From NCBI GenBank assembly GCA_041183125.1, contig JBEGMH010000294.1:1-21304 (forward strand): a stretch of DNA of 21,304 bases, given 5' to 3'. Shown piece after piece: positions 1 to 8,287 of the stretch. Each line of letters opens with the position of its first letter. Within the stretch, counting starts at the first letter, position 1. The position numbers and the translations under genes were made by a program. A model generated the notes under the pieces. It was not told the DNA's origin. It was given only the letters and a program-made list of their open reading frames with translations, and made no database searches. The DNA is from JADJPL01 sp041183125 (GTDB lineage: Bacteria; Bacteroidota; Bacteroidia; Chitinophagales; Saprospiraceae).

Positions 1-2083
1 CATTGAGGCTGCTTTCGATATCGGTGCCCAGGGCTTCGATGGAGAACAAGCCTTGGCGCAAAGCCTCTTCTATTGGGATTTCGCTATCGGACAGCAGTTC
101 AAAGCCGTAGTCGTTCATGGCGATGGAAAAAGAAATGGGCTGCAGGCGCGACAGGCGGTAAGCGAGCAATGCGCTCATACCCTCGTGCACAAACCGGCCT
201 TCAAATGGATAGACCATGAGATGAAAACCTTCTTTGGTGGAAAAGTATTCCATCAGGAGTTCGTTGTGGCGCGGCAGATGGGAGCGGGTACGCTGAAGGG
301 CAAAGAGCGGTTCCAGGGCGAGCAGCTCTGGGTCTGTGGCGCTGCCTGCGGCGGCTTCGTCTATTTTAAGGCGCAGGTGTTCGCCCATTTGGGAAGACCA
401 GGGCAGGCGGCCTCCCAGCCAGGAAGGCACTTTCCCCTCTTTTTGTTTGCTGGCCCGCACTTGCACGGTCATCTCTTTGATGCGCACCAGCTCCAGGTTT
501 TTTCCTGCAAACCAGAACACATCCCCGGGCTTCAGCAGGCCGACGAAGCGCTCCTCGATGGTGCCGAGATGCCCTCCGCTGACGTATTGGACCTGCATCC
601 CGGCATCGCTTACGATGGTGCCGATCTGCATGCGGTGCTGCATCGCTATGCGCCGGCTGTGGATGCGGTACGCCCCATCCTCATCGAGCTCTGCCTTTTT
701 AAATTCGTCATACGCGTGCAAAGGGGCTCCGCCATCCCGGATGAACGACAGCAGCCAGTCCCACTCCTGGCGGGAGATGCTTTCAAAAGCAAACGTACCT
801 TGGACTTCGCGTAGGATTTCCTCTGGATGAAAGCCTTCCGAGACGGCCAGGGTGAGCAGGTACTGGGCCAACACATCGAAGCAGCGCACGTACGGCGTAC
901 GGCTTTCCACCTGCCCCGAGGCGATGGCTTGCCGGAGAGCAGCCCCTTCTACCAGTTCGAGGCTATGGGTAGGAGCGAAGAAAATGCGGCTCAAGGCCCC
1001 CGGCTGATGCCCGCTGCGGCCTGCCCGCTGTATGCAGCGGGCGACCCCTTTGGGGCTGCCGATCTGCACGATGGTTTCCACGGGGCGAAAGTCCACGCCC
1101 AGGTCGAGGCTGGAGGTGCAGACTACCGCTTTCAGCACCCCTTCGTGGAGGGCATTTTCGACCCAGTCGCGCAGTTCGCGGCTCAGGGCACCGTGGTGCA
1201 TGGCCAGGGCGCCGGCCAGGTCGGGGCAAACGTCCAGGAGCTGGCGGTACCAGATTTCGCATTGCGAGCGGGTATTGGCAAAGAGCAGGGTGCTCTTGCT
1301 CTGTTCGATAATGGGCAATACTTTTTCCACCATGCGCAGCCCCAGGTGGCCCGTCCAGGGGAAGCGCTCTATTTCATCCGGTAGTAGGGTCTGCACTTCG
1401 ATTTTTTTTTCGATATCTGCGCGGATGATGACGTGCCCGGTTTCATTAGCTTTGTAGCCCAGCAAGACCGCCAGCGCTTCTTCCAGGTTGCCGATGGTAG
1501 CCGAGATTCCCCATACTTTTAACCGGGGGGAGAGGCTCCGCAGCCGGGAGATGGCCAATTCCACCTGCACGCCCCGTTTAGAACCCAACAACTCGTGCCA
1601 TTCATCGCAGATAATCGCTTTGAGCGACTGGAAGTACGATGGGTATCCTTTCATAGCCAACAGCAGGTGTAGGCTTTCCGGGGTGAGGATCAGGATTTCG
1701 GGAGGTTTTTTCTTTTGGCGCTGTCGGTCGGCGGCGGTGGTATCCCCGTTGCGCACGGCCACTTCCCAATCCAGGCCCAGTCCTTGCAGCGCGCGCTTTG
1801 CCGCCATCTGGATTTCCCCTGCCAAGGCCCGCACCGGCGTGATCCAGATGGCCTGGACGCACGAACGGGTGGTACCCGTTTGCCGCTCGCGCAACCCTTC
1901 CAGCAGGATAGGCAGCAGCAGGGAATACGTTTTCCCGCTTCCCGTGGGTGCGTTCACCAGGCCTTCCCGGCCCTCCAGGTAGGCGAGCCAGGCAGCGCGC
2001 TGGAAAGCAAAGGGCTGCCAGGATTGTTGTAAAAACCAACTTTCTGCCGAACCAAGTAGCGCGTCGTTTGTCATAAACTGCAT
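1..2083 (-). CDS. Ligase-associated DEXH-box helicase (Lhr-like), 3' end outside window
   Basis: An SF2 ATP-dependent DNA helicase of the Lhr-like group that is usually encoded next to an ATP-dependent DNA ligase and a Mre11-like nuclease in bacterial DNA-repair operons. The frame stays open from the ATG at 2083 to the left edge (about 694 codons; family members are usually a little over 800). Visible motifs: Walker A APTGSGKT (residues 45-52), TPVRALAGEI (motif Ia), TPESL, DEWHELLGSKRG (from residue 160), SAT at 194-196, SSLDLGVDF, and motif VI QRAGRSGHQPG (352-362). An Lhr-type C-terminal region follows. A second in-frame ATG at 2074 (MTNDALL) is an equally good start. The gene is divergent from fadD. 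The ligase and nuclease partners, if present, would lie beyond the left edge. Family assignment is strong; the repair role is from the family. Confidence 0.93.
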   Translation of the reverse strand, partial: MQFMTNDALLGSAESWFLQQSWQPFAFQRAAWLAYLEGREGLVNAPTGSGKTYSLLLPILLEGLRERQTGTTRSCVQAIWITPVRALAGEIQMAAKRALQGLGLDWEVAVRNGDTTAADRQRQKKKPPEILILTPESLHLLLAMKGYPSYFQSLKAIICDEWHELLGSKRGVQVELAISRLRSLSPRLKVWGISATIGNLEEALAVLLGYKANETGHVIIRADIEKKIEVQTLLPDEIERFPWTGHLGLRMVEKVLPIIEQSKSTLLFANTRSQCEIWYRQLLDVCPDLAGALAMHHGALSRELRDWVENALHEGVLKAVVCTSSLDLGVDFRPVETIVQIGSPKGVARCIQRAGRSGHQPGALSRIFFAPTHSLELVEGAALRQAIASGQVESRTPYVRCFDVLAQYLLTLAVSEGFHPEEILREVQGTFAFESISRQEWDWLLSFIRDGGAPLHAYDEFKKAELDEDGAYRIHSRRIAMQHRMQIGTIVSDAGMQVQYVSGGHLGTIEERFVGLLKPGDVFWFAGKNLELVRIKEMTVQVRASKQKEGKVPSWLGGRLPWSSQMGEHLRLKIDEAAAGSATDPELLALEPLFALQRTRSHLPRHNELLMEYFSTKEGFHLMVYPFEGRFVHEGMSALLAYRLSRLQPISFSIAMNDYGFELLSDSEIPIEEALRQGLFSIEALGTDIESSLN

Positions 2084-2129
2084 AACAACACGCCCCGACA
2101 CTTGTTCCCCTAAAAACGACTTGGAAATA

Positions 2130-2174
2130 TATTTTTGTCTCCTTCAAATTTTCAGGCATTTATACTTATTTTTG
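2130..2174 (+). promoter_or_regulatory. Candidate fadD promoter region, two TATTTTTG words
   Basis: The 8-mer TATTTTTG occurs twice, at 2130-2137 and 2167-2174, 91 and 54 bases before the fadD ATG. It fits the Bacteroidota -7 consensus TAnnTTTG. Neither copy has a well-spaced TTTG at -33, so either or both may be chance matches in a T-rich spacer. The assignment is by motif and position only. Confidence 0.33.
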
Positions 2175-2227
2175 GGTGTTTTCAGAAAAAAATACCCTTT
2201 TTACCGAAAAAAGCTAAATACACTGTC

Positions 2228-3910
2228 ATGAGCACGGACCATATCTGGCTGCAGCACTACTCGAGCGAAGTACCTGCACACATTGACTCGGAAGCTTTCT
2301 CGTCCATTTCTGAAATGTACGATGGTTGCTTCAAAAAATTCAAGGACAAGTACGCGTTTGCCTATATGGGCAAAAAGATCACCTATGGGGAAATGGACGT
2401 GCTGTGTCGGCAATTCGCAGCCTACCTACAGTCCACCGGGCTAAAGCCGGGCGACCGCATTGCCTTCATGCTGCCCAATATGTTGCAGTACCCCATTGCC
2501 TTGTTCGGTGCCTTGCGGGCCGGCCTCGTAGTCGTCAATACCAACCCGCTCTACACGCCGCGGGAGATGCTCCACCAGTTCAACGATTCCGGTACTACGG
2601 CCATCGTGATTGCGGAGAACTTTGCATTCAACCTCGAAAAAATCCTGGGGGAGACCAGCATCAAGCACATCATCCTGACCAGCGCGGGCGAGATGCTCAA
2701 CTTCCCGAAAAATTTGATCGTCAACTACGTCGTACGCAAAGTGCGCAAGATGGTGCCGGCGTATTCCCTTCCTGGCGCGGTCACCTTCTCGCATGCCATC
2801 CAGGTGGGCAAGGGAAAAACGTTCAACCCGGTCAAGACCAGCCCGGACGATGTCATTTTGCTGCAATACACTGGCGGCACCACGGGCGTCTCCAAGGGCG
2901 CGATGCTCACCAACCGGAACCTAGTTTCCAACGTATTGCAATTCAATGCGATGGGGGGTGATATCATCAACCAGATCAAGGATCCCATCATCATCTGTGC
3001 GCTGCCCTTGTACCATATTTTCGCGTTCACGGTCAACGCGCTCTGTTTCATGTACCGCGGCGGGATGAACGTGCTGGTCATCAATGGCCGGGACATTGGT
3101 TCCATCATCAAGGAATTTAAAACGTTCCCGGTCAATGCCATCACAGGGGTGAACACCTTGTTCAATGCCCTGCTCAACCATCCGGAATTCGACAAGCTGG
3201 ACTTCAGCGGGCTCAAGCTCACGGGTGGGGGTGGAACGGCGATACAAGTAGCTGTAGCGGAACGCTGGAAAAAAGTGACCGGCTGCGACCTATCCGAGGG
3301 ATACGGCATGACGGAGACCTCTGCAGTGTCCACCATCAACCCGCTCGGAGGCCGTGGACGGCTGGGCACCATCGGGATACCTATCCCCTCCACGGAAATC
3401 CGGATCGTAGATGATCAGGGCCATCCCATGCCGATAGGCGAATCGGGAGAAATCCAGATCAAGGGGCCACAGATCATGAAAGGGTACTACAACCGCCCAG
3501 AAGCTACAGAGGAAGTCCTCAAAGACGGCTGGCTCAGCACGGGCGATGTCGGCCTCATGGAACCCGACGGCTTCTTCCGGATAGTGGACCGCAAAAAAGA
3601 CATGATCTTAGTCTCCGGCTTCAACGTGTTCCCCAACGAGATCGAAGGCGTGTTGGCTATGCACCCCAAAGTGTTAGAAGCCGCTGCCGTAGCCATTCCC
3701 GACGAGAAATCGGGTGAGGCGGTCAAAGTATATGTGGTGAAAAAAGACGAGACGCTCACAGAGGCAGAGCTCATCGCGTTTTGCCGCGAAAACCTCACGG
3801 GCTATAAGATCCCGCGCATCGTCGAATTCATTGACCAGTTGCCCAAGACGAACGTGGGCAAAATCCTTCGCCGCGTATTGAAAGACGATGCAGCGTCTAA
3901 AGTAAGCTAA
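2228..3910 (+). CDS. fadD: Long-chain fatty acid--CoA ligase (FadD-type acyl-CoA synthetase)
   Basis: Activates long-chain fatty acids to acyl-CoA through an acyl-adenylate, feeding beta-oxidation or phospholipid synthesis; cytoplasmic or membrane-peripheral. It is a 560-residue ANL-superfamily enzyme, close to the 561 residues of E. coli FadD. Visible motifs: P-loop-like YTGGTTGVSKGAM (from Y214), GYGMTET (358-364), STGD (437-440), the fatty-acyl-CoA-synthetase signature starting DRKKDMILVSGFNVFPNE (from residue 454), and the C-terminal GKILRR with adenylation Lys545. The ATG at 2228 (MSTDHIW) was chosen because the upstream in-frame TTG at 2135 would add an unrelated T-rich-encoded leader. 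The gene is single, divergent from the helicase and convergent with the TrmH-type gene. Chain-length specificity cannot be read from the sequence. Confidence 0.94.
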   Translation: MSTDHIWLQHYSSEVPAHIDSEAFSSISEMYDGCFKKFKDKYAFAYMGKKITYGEMDVLCRQFAAYLQSTGLKPGDRIAFMLPNMLQYPIALFGALRAGLVVVNTNPLYTPREMLHQFNDSGTTAIVIAENFAFNLEKILGETSIKHIILTSAGEMLNFPKNLIVNYVVRKVRKMVPAYSLPGAVTFSHAIQVGKGKTFNPVKTSPDDVILLQYTGGTTGVSKGAMLTNRNLVSNVLQFNAMGGDIINQIKDPIIICALPLYHIFAFTVNALCFMYRGGMNVLVINGRDIGSIIKEFKTFPVNAITGVNTLFNALLNHPEFDKLDFSGLKLTGGGGTAIQVAVAERWKKVTGCDLSEGYGMTETSAVSTINPLGGRGRLGTIGIPIPSTEIRIVDDQGHPMPIGESGEIQIKGPQIMKGYYNRPEATEEVLKDGWLSTGDVGLMEPDGFFRIVDRKKDMILVSGFNVFPNEIEGVLAMHPKVLEAAAVAIPDEKSGEAVKVYVVKKDETLTEAELIAFCRENLTGYKIPRIVEFIDQLPKTNVGKILRRVLKDDAASKVS

Positions 3911-3941
3911 ATAGACTCTGGCTACAAGAAGGTAGCACCGT

Positions 3942-4029
3942 AAAAAGGGGGGCAGCACTGAAGCTGGTTATCTGTAAGAAATCCCTGGGTGGAGCAGATG
4001 GTGGCGTGCAGTTCTTGCCCCTTTTTTTA
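3942..4029 (+). terminator. Possible fadD terminator: long imperfect stem ending in a T run
   Basis: The left arm 3942-3960 (AAAAAGGGG, GGCA, ACTG) can pair with the right arm 4009-4029 (CAGT, TGCCCC, TTTTTTT) across a loop of about 48 bases. The 3' arm ends in seven T on the plus strand, 32 bases downstream of the fadD stop. The stem has bulges and a large loop, so this is a weak intrinsic-terminator candidate. It lies directly before palindrome copy A. Confidence 0.3.
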
Positions 4030-4031
4030 TT

Positions 4032-4110
4032 AGACTTGTTGCGATGGGTCAGCGAGGTGGGAAAAAAGAGTCCTTTTTGACCCCTCGATGATTCCCCTCG
4101 CAACAAGTCT
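4032..4110. repeat. Interspersed palindromic repeat, copy A (79 bp, inverted orientation)
   Basis: Its ends AGACTTGTTGCGA and TCGCAACAAGTCT are perfect complements, and the interior (TCAGCGAGG / CCTCGATGA, A-run / T-run) continues the self-pairing. The reverse complement matches copy D except for a few positions near the apex and one near an end (a T in place of G). It lies between convergent fadD and the TrmH-type gene, and its right end is 1 nt from the TAA stop of the latter (4114-4112). It may act as a shared 3' end, but the flanks lack the downstream T-run of a normal intrinsic terminator. Confidence 0.93.
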
Positions 4111-4111
4111 A

Positions 4112-4918
4112 TTATTGAGCCCCCCGCTGTCGGAGCGCCTCAAACAGTACGATTGCTGCCGAGGCCGAGACGTTCAGGGAGTCCACTTCCCCTTGCATGG
4201 GGATGATAATCCGCTCACTGGACTCCCGCACCCAGACATCGGAGATGCCGTGGGCTTCGCTGCCCATTACAAAAGCGACGGGGCCGCGCAGGTCGCAGTC
4301 GAAATAAGGTCGGCTGGCCTCCAGCCAGGTGGACAGGATGCGCACCCCGTACAGGTGCAGCCACTCGAGGGCCGGCGCGGAATCGGTCGTGACCAGGGGC
4401 ACAGAAAAGATAGCCCCCAGGCTCGCCCGGATGACGTTGGGGTTGTACTCGTCCACCAAAGGGTCGCACACGATCACCGCATCTACGCCTGCAGCATCGG
4501 CGGTGCGCAGCATAGCGCCTAGGTTGCCGGGTTTTTCGACGGTCTCTAACACCAGGAGCAAAGGGTTTTCCGATAGTTGCAAGTCGCTCAGGCGGAGGTC
4601 GCGGCGTTCCAACAAAGCCACGACATTAGGCACTCCTGCCCGATAGGCGATTTTTTCCATCACTGGAGCACTGACGCTGATCAACTCCCCGGGGGTAATG
4701 ACAGCGGCGGCTACTATTTCGTCCACGGCTTCGGGGGCGGTACAACTTTCGTCGTAAAACAGGTACTGAGCGCGAAACCCGTTTTTCAACGCCAGGCCGA
4801 CCTCGCGCAGCCCTTCTGCTACGATGAGGCCCTGTTTTTTTCGTTCCCGGGCCTTCTCCGCCAGCAGGACGACCTGTTTAATCAAGGGGTTTTGCACACT
4901 ATTTATGATACGCGCCAT
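4112..4918 (-). CDS. TrmH/SpoU family RNA 2'-O-methyltransferase
   Basis: A 268-residue SPOUT-fold enzyme that transfers a methyl group from S-adenosylmethionine to a ribose 2'-OH of rRNA or tRNA in the cytoplasm. The N-terminal part (NPLIKQVVLLAEKARERKKQ, then LIVAEGLREVGLAL) is the substrate-binding L30e-like domain typical of RlmB/TsnR relatives. The three SpoU motifs follow: EKPGNLGAMLRTADAAGVDA (motif 1, with N and R), VIRASLGAIFSVPL, and FVMGSEAHGIS with IPMQGEVDSLNVSASAAIVLFEALRQR (motifs 2/3, trefoil-knot cofactor site). Length and motif order fit a full-length enzyme. The exact target nucleotide (for example G2251 of 23S rRNA, as in RlmB) cannot be assigned. Palindrome A abuts its stop, and palindrome B lies 75 bases upstream of its ATG. 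Confidence 0.93.
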   Translation of the reverse strand: MARIINSVQNPLIKQVVLLAEKARERKKQGLIVAEGLREVGLALKNGFRAQYLFYDESCTAPEAVDEIVAAAVITPGELISVSAPVMEKIAYRAGVPNVVALLERRDLRLSDLQLSENPLLLVLETVEKPGNLGAMLRTADAAGVDAVIVCDPLVDEYNPNVIRASLGAIFSVPLVTTDSAPALEWLHLYGVRILSTWLEASRPYFDCDLRGPVAFVMGSEAHGISDVWVRESSERIIIPMQGEVDSLNVSASAAIVLFEALRQRGAQ

Positions 4919-4992
4919 ATTGCGTAGTTTTTATTCCCCGTAAAATGACCATATTTTCTGTAATTTGGCAACTTTCCTTACATTCTGATAAA

Positions 4993-5070
4993 AGACTTGT
5001 TGCGAGGGGATTATCGAGGGGTAAAAAAGGCCCTTTTTTTCCCACCTCGCTGACCCCTCTCAACAAGTCT
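4993..5070. repeat. Interspersed palindromic repeat, copy B (78 bp)
   Basis: Same element and orientation as copy D: AGACTTGTTGCGAGGGG at the left, TCGAGGGG and AAAAAGG / CCTTTTT at the apex, CCACCTCGCTGACCCCTC, then CAACAAGTCT at the right. One base in the right arm (CTCTCAAC instead of CTCGCAAC) and a 1-base deletion in the left interior break the perfect stem. It lies between two divergent genes. Its right end is 14 nt before the TTG start at 5085, so the hairpin could be transcribed in that gene's 5' leader. It cannot be a 3'-end terminator for either neighbour, since both genes start here. Confidence 0.93.
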
Positions 5071-5084
5071 AAAAAAGCGTCGCC

Positions 5085-5978
5085 TTGAAACTCATTGGAC
5101 TCCCGCCCTTCCCCGACTATGAATTGATAGACAGCGGGGATTACCGGAAATTAGAGCGCTTTGGGCGCTTTGTGGTGTCCCGCCCGGAACCCCAGGCCAT
5201 CTGGTCGCCTGCCTTGGGCGAAGCGGAATGGGCGCAACAAGCGCAGGCCATTTTCGAGCGCAGGAACACCTCCCCTGTCCAGTCGGACGAGGGAAACTGG
5301 ACGCTCAAACCCGGCATGCCGGAACAATGGTTCATAGGGTACTCCTACGAGGGCATGCACCTGCAATTCCGGCTGGGGCTCACCTCTTTCAAACACTTAG
5401 GGATTTTCCCGGAGCAAGCTGCCAACTGGAACTATCTGTACGATGCCCTCCGCGCCTTAGCGGTCGAGACCCCCAGGGTACTGAACCTATTCGCGTATAC
5501 CGGTGGAGCTTCCTTAGCGGCCAGGGCAGCCGGTGCCGACGTAATCCACGTGGATGCCGTCAAGCCCGTGATCACCTGGGCCCGACAGAACATGGAAGCC
5601 AGCGGCCTGGAAAACATCCGCTGGGCCGTGGAGGACGCGTTGAAGTTTGCAAAAAAAGAAGCCCGGCGCGGCCGCACCTTCCACGCCATCCTACTGGATC
5701 CCCCCGCTTACGGCAGAGGGCCGGAAGGGGAAAAGTGGCTTTTGGAAAAGCACCTCAACGAATTGTTGGGGCTTTGCCGGGAACTGCTGGACCCCCAGCA
5801 CGGGATTTTCCTGTTGAACCTATACTCCATGGGTTTTTCCGCTCTGGTAGCCGACAACCTGGTACGCCAGCACTTTCCGGGGGTTGCCGAGCCGGAATTT
5901 GGTGAGTTATTTATCCCTGACCGGCGTGGCGCGCGGCTGCCGCTCGGCTCTTTTGTCCGGTTTATCCATTCGGTTTGA
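5085..5978 (+). CDS. Class I SAM-dependent methyltransferase, COG1092/RlmI-like
   Basis: A 297-residue Rossmann-fold methyltransferase resembling the RlmI/RlmK group of 23S rRNA methyltransferases. Visible parts: the N-terminal DYELIDSGDYRKLERFG segment; motif I LNLFAYTGGASLAARAAGAD (from about residue 133); an acidic residue after strand 2 (VIHVDAVK); and motif IV LLDPPAYGRGPEG (DPPAYG at 205-210). The TTG at 5085 is the only plausible start, because an in-frame TAA at 5070-5072 formed at the repeat edge blocks anything longer, and the protein begins where relatives do. Oddity: the segment after motif IV reads HGIFLLNLYSMG, without the cysteine expected there in RNA m5C methyltransferases, so cytosine-C5 activity is doubtful and the substrate is open. 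The 3' end overlaps the convergent small gene by 17 bases. Confidence 0.85.
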   Translation: MKLIGLPPFPDYELIDSGDYRKLERFGRFVVSRPEPQAIWSPALGEAEWAQQAQAIFERRNTSPVQSDEGNWTLKPGMPEQWFIGYSYEGMHLQFRLGLTSFKHLGIFPEQAANWNYLYDALRALAVETPRVLNLFAYTGGASLAARAAGADVIHVDAVKPVITWARQNMEASGLENIRWAVEDALKFAKKEARRGRTFHAILLDPPAYGRGPEGEKWLLEKHLNELLGLCRELLDPQHGIFLLNLYSMGFSALVADNLVRQHFPGVAEPEFGELFIPDRRGARLPLGSFVRFIHSV

Positions 5979-6249
5979 ACAAGCCCAAGAGAAAAAAGCG
6001 CGTCGGTTCGTCCAGGTATTTGCCCGCTGTGCGCAACATAGCGAGCACGGCGCTGCGCGGCAGACGGGGCGTGTCCTGTGTCTCGATGGCGCGCAACGTT
6101 TCCGACAGTAGGGCAAACAGGTAATCTTCCATCTCTTCCCCTTCGAAATGGAGCGCGGCGGCCATGGCCTGCCCTAACACGCCCCTCAGGTCGTCGTCGA
6201 GCGACAGTTTATACCTACCGTCTTTCAAAAATTTCACTTTGCTCGCCAT
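5962..6249 (-). CDS. Small protein of unknown function (95 aa)
   Basis: I do not recognise this protein. It has a basic N-terminus (MASKVKFLKDGRYKL) followed by mostly helical, mixed-charge sequence (DDDLRGVLGQAMAAALHFEGEE, YLFALLSETLRAIE, RSAVLAMLRTAGKYLDEPTRFFLLGLF). It has no signal peptide, no membrane span and no cysteine. It lies 46 bases downstream of the universal stress protein gene on the same strand and may be co-transcribed with it. Its last 17 bases overlap the end of the convergent methyltransferase gene. The coding call rests on the orderly reading frame filling the space between neighbours. Confidence 0.65.
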   Translation of the reverse strand: MASKVKFLKDGRYKLSLDDDLRGVLGQAMAAALHFEGEEMEDYLFALLSETLRAIETQDTPRLPRSAVLAMLRTAGKYLDEPTRFFLLGLFKPNG

Positions 6250-6295
6250 AATGGAGCTAAGATACGCAAAAGCACCGGTAAAATACAGCGAAAGC

Positions 6296-7228
6296 TCAAC
6301 GAACGACCAGCATGGGTACGTCGCCGTCTATTTTGAGCAAACTTTCCGATACGCTGCCCAGGAGCAGGCGTTCCACTTGGGAATGCCCTTTGGCACCCAT
6401 CACGAGGAGGTTAGCGCCCTGCTGGCGGACATATTCGTAGATGCAGGAAGCAATACTGGAAGACTGCCGTTCGACGAATGCTGTTTCGATAACACTCGCT
6501 TCGGCCCCGGCATAGTGTTTTAGGAAATCGCGGAAAGCCGCTTTACGGTCATCCACTACCATGCGCCGAACGTCTTCTATCTTTTCGACGAGGTAGATGT
6601 TGAGGTTGGGCAGTTCATAGACATTGACGCAGGTGATGCGAACAGAGGGTCCAAGGGTGCGGCGCAGGGCGATAGCGGTCTCGAGTGCCTTCACCGAGTA
6701 AGGGGAAAAGTCAACGGGGACGACGATATGGCTGATTTGGGCGGGTGCGGCTTCCGGTACGATAAGCACATTAGCCGGTGCTTTCCGGACCAGGTTGCCC
6801 GCGAGGATGCCGCGGTCGGCTGTCTCCCGCTTTTGTCCGACAACGACGAGGTCGGCTTCCAGTGCTTCTGCCTCGCCCAAGACATGTTCCAGTAAGTTGC
6901 CTTCGCGTACATCCGACGAGACCTTGCTCTGTTTGCAGAGCGGGTGTGCCTGGACGCGCGATTCTACTTCTTCCAACACGCCCTTCCTGAACCCGAAGGA
7001 GTTTGGAACGACCGCAGCAACCGGTTCAAGGCCCTGAAACCACTCGAAGCGCGGAATCACGTGCAGCACGCGCGTTGCTTTGACGGGTACGGCAGCCGTG
7101 AAGAAATCCAGGTACCGCAATACCGCTTCGTCGGAACTCCCCAGGTTCAGAGCGGCTAATATTTGGCGTACGGAGAAAGCAGCGCCACGAGCAGCCGCTT
7201 TCTTTTCTTTTTTAACGATGGTATTCAT
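6296..7228 (-). CDS. Universal stress protein with two UspA domains
   Basis: A 310-residue cytoplasmic protein made of two tandem Usp domains. The first runs from about residue 20 (VRQILAALNLGSSDEAVLRYLDFF) to NVLIVPEA, and the second from ISHIVVPVDFSPYSVKALETA to the C-terminus. The second domain ends in GAKGHSQVERLLLGS, an exact G-2X-G-9X-G-S nucleotide-binding motif, so this half probably binds ATP. The matching part of the first domain (GQKRETADRGILAGN) is degenerate. Such tandem proteins take part in stress or growth-arrest survival; no specific partner is visible. The lysine-rich N-terminus (MNTIVKKEKKAAARG) is not a signal peptide. The gene likely starts a short transcript that also covers the 95-residue gene downstream. 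The 170-base spacer behind it holds no gene. Confidence 0.92.
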   Translation of the reverse strand: MNTIVKKEKKAAARGAAFSVRQILAALNLGSSDEAVLRYLDFFTAAVPVKATRVLHVIPRFEWFQGLEPVAAVVPNSFGFRKGVLEEVESRVQAHPLCKQSKVSSDVREGNLLEHVLGEAEALEADLVVVGQKRETADRGILAGNLVRKAPANVLIVPEAAPAQISHIVVPVDFSPYSVKALETAIALRRTLGPSVRITCVNVYELPNLNIYLVEKIEDVRRMVVDDRKAAFRDFLKHYAGAEASVIETAFVERQSSSIASCIYEYVRQQGANLLVMGAKGHSQVERLLLGSVSESLLKIDGDVPMLVVR

Positions 7229-7398
7229 GTGTGCATATTTTGGTCGAGAAATAGAACCTTTGCGCGGAACAGAATCGCAACCCGTTCCAGTTACATTCCG
7301 CTATTTGCCCACATATTAGCCTTTTCATAACCAACTGGAAATGACAATTACCACACCTGGAAACTGACAAAAATCAGCCCCGGCAGGAAGGACCGCCC

Positions 7399-8283
7399 TC
7401 AGCGGATGGGCTCGACGGTATAGCCTGCTGTTTTGAGGAGCTGCAGCACCCCGTTTTCCCCACCCAGGTGGCCGGCACCGACGGCGAAGAAAGTAGGTTT
7501 TTCGACCATCATCCTTTCCATTACCGGGATCCAGTTTCGGTTTCGGTTGGTGAGGAGTATCTGTTCAAAGCCTGCGATTTCCGGGTCTTCGGACGCCTGG
7601 CGCTGCATGCCTTCGATATCCTGGTCTTTGTACAGTTGCACCAGTTTTTTAAACGAGTCCTCTTCGCCCTGATTTTTGCTGCGGACGGTGGAGACTAACA
7701 TTTCGGCCTGGTGGCGATAGGGTATGCTGTCAAAAATGCTCATTTGAAACGCCATGGTCTCCAGTCCTTCTAAGGGTTTTTTAGCTGCCTGGGCCATTTC
7801 CATGAACTCCATTTCGTAGGAGGTGATCGTCTCCCGCCCAGCGGGTGCACCCATCATAGAAGGGTCGAGGGCGGTGAGGAATAGTGGTTTGATGCGGTTC
7901 ACCAGGAACATGGGGAGGCCTACGCCTTCGAAGTGTTTTTTCACGGCCGCATAGTCCTCGGGGGCGAGCAAGTCCTGGAGGGAGGTATCTTTTTTCATAA
8001 AAGACTGGCTCAACATCGGCATGAGCTTGCTGAAGTCCGACATGTCGTCCATATCTATTTCGAAGGTCACGCGACGGGAGTCAGCGAACGCTTTTTTGGT
8101 GGCCTCTGTCATAAAAAAGTCCGATTTCCCAATCATGTGGATGGTTCCATAGACGTAGGAAGGCGCTTTGAGGTCTTTTCCGCTCACCGACCAAAGGAGG
8201 GCGCGTTCCTGTGCCAAGGCGGGCAGCAGGGAGAGGGAGCAGGCCAACAACGTAAGAGCAATACGGGCTGTATTTGTTTTCAT
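7399..8283 (-). CDS. TraB/GumN family exported protein
   Basis: A 294-residue protein of the TraB/GumN family, distantly related to Tiki/PrgY and proposed to have a metal-dependent protease-like fold; the role in bacteria is mostly unknown. Visible: a signal peptide (MKTNTARIALTLLACSLSLL, likely cut after PALA), the GTIHM motif (46-50) with its histidine, FEIDMDD, the internal PLEGLET, and the C-terminal VGAGHLGGENGVLQLLKTAGYTV typical of the family. The start at 8283 was preferred over an upstream in-frame ATG at 8313: it gives a clean signal peptide and places the gene 4 bases after the stop of the DUF3137 gene, whereas the longer version would overlap that gene. The two genes probably form an operon. 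Location is periplasmic; an LLAC sequence inside the signal is a poor lipobox. Confidence 0.88.
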   Translation of the reverse strand: MKTNTARIALTLLACSLSLLPALAQERALLWSVSGKDLKAPSYVYGTIHMIGKSDFFMTEATKKAFADSRRVTFEIDMDDMSDFSKLMPMLSQSFMKKDTSLQDLLAPEDYAAVKKHFEGVGLPMFLVNRIKPLFLTALDPSMMGAPAGRETITSYEMEFMEMAQAAKKPLEGLETMAFQMSIFDSIPYRHQAEMLVSTVRSKNQGEEDSFKKLVQLYKDQDIEGMQRQASEDPEIAGFEQILLTNRNRNWIPVMERMMVEKPTFFAVGAGHLGGENGVLQLLKTAGYTVEPIR

Positions 8284-8287
8284 CCGT

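Noticed and set aside
53..1384. Plus-strand open frames opposite the helicase gene
   Set aside because: The minus strand carries a continuous frame with all helicase motifs. The plus-strand translations have no family features.
2135..2227. N-terminal extension of FadD from a TTG start
   Set aside because: The extension is encoded by T-rich spacer DNA containing promoter-like words, and the ATG at 2228 gives the normal family length.
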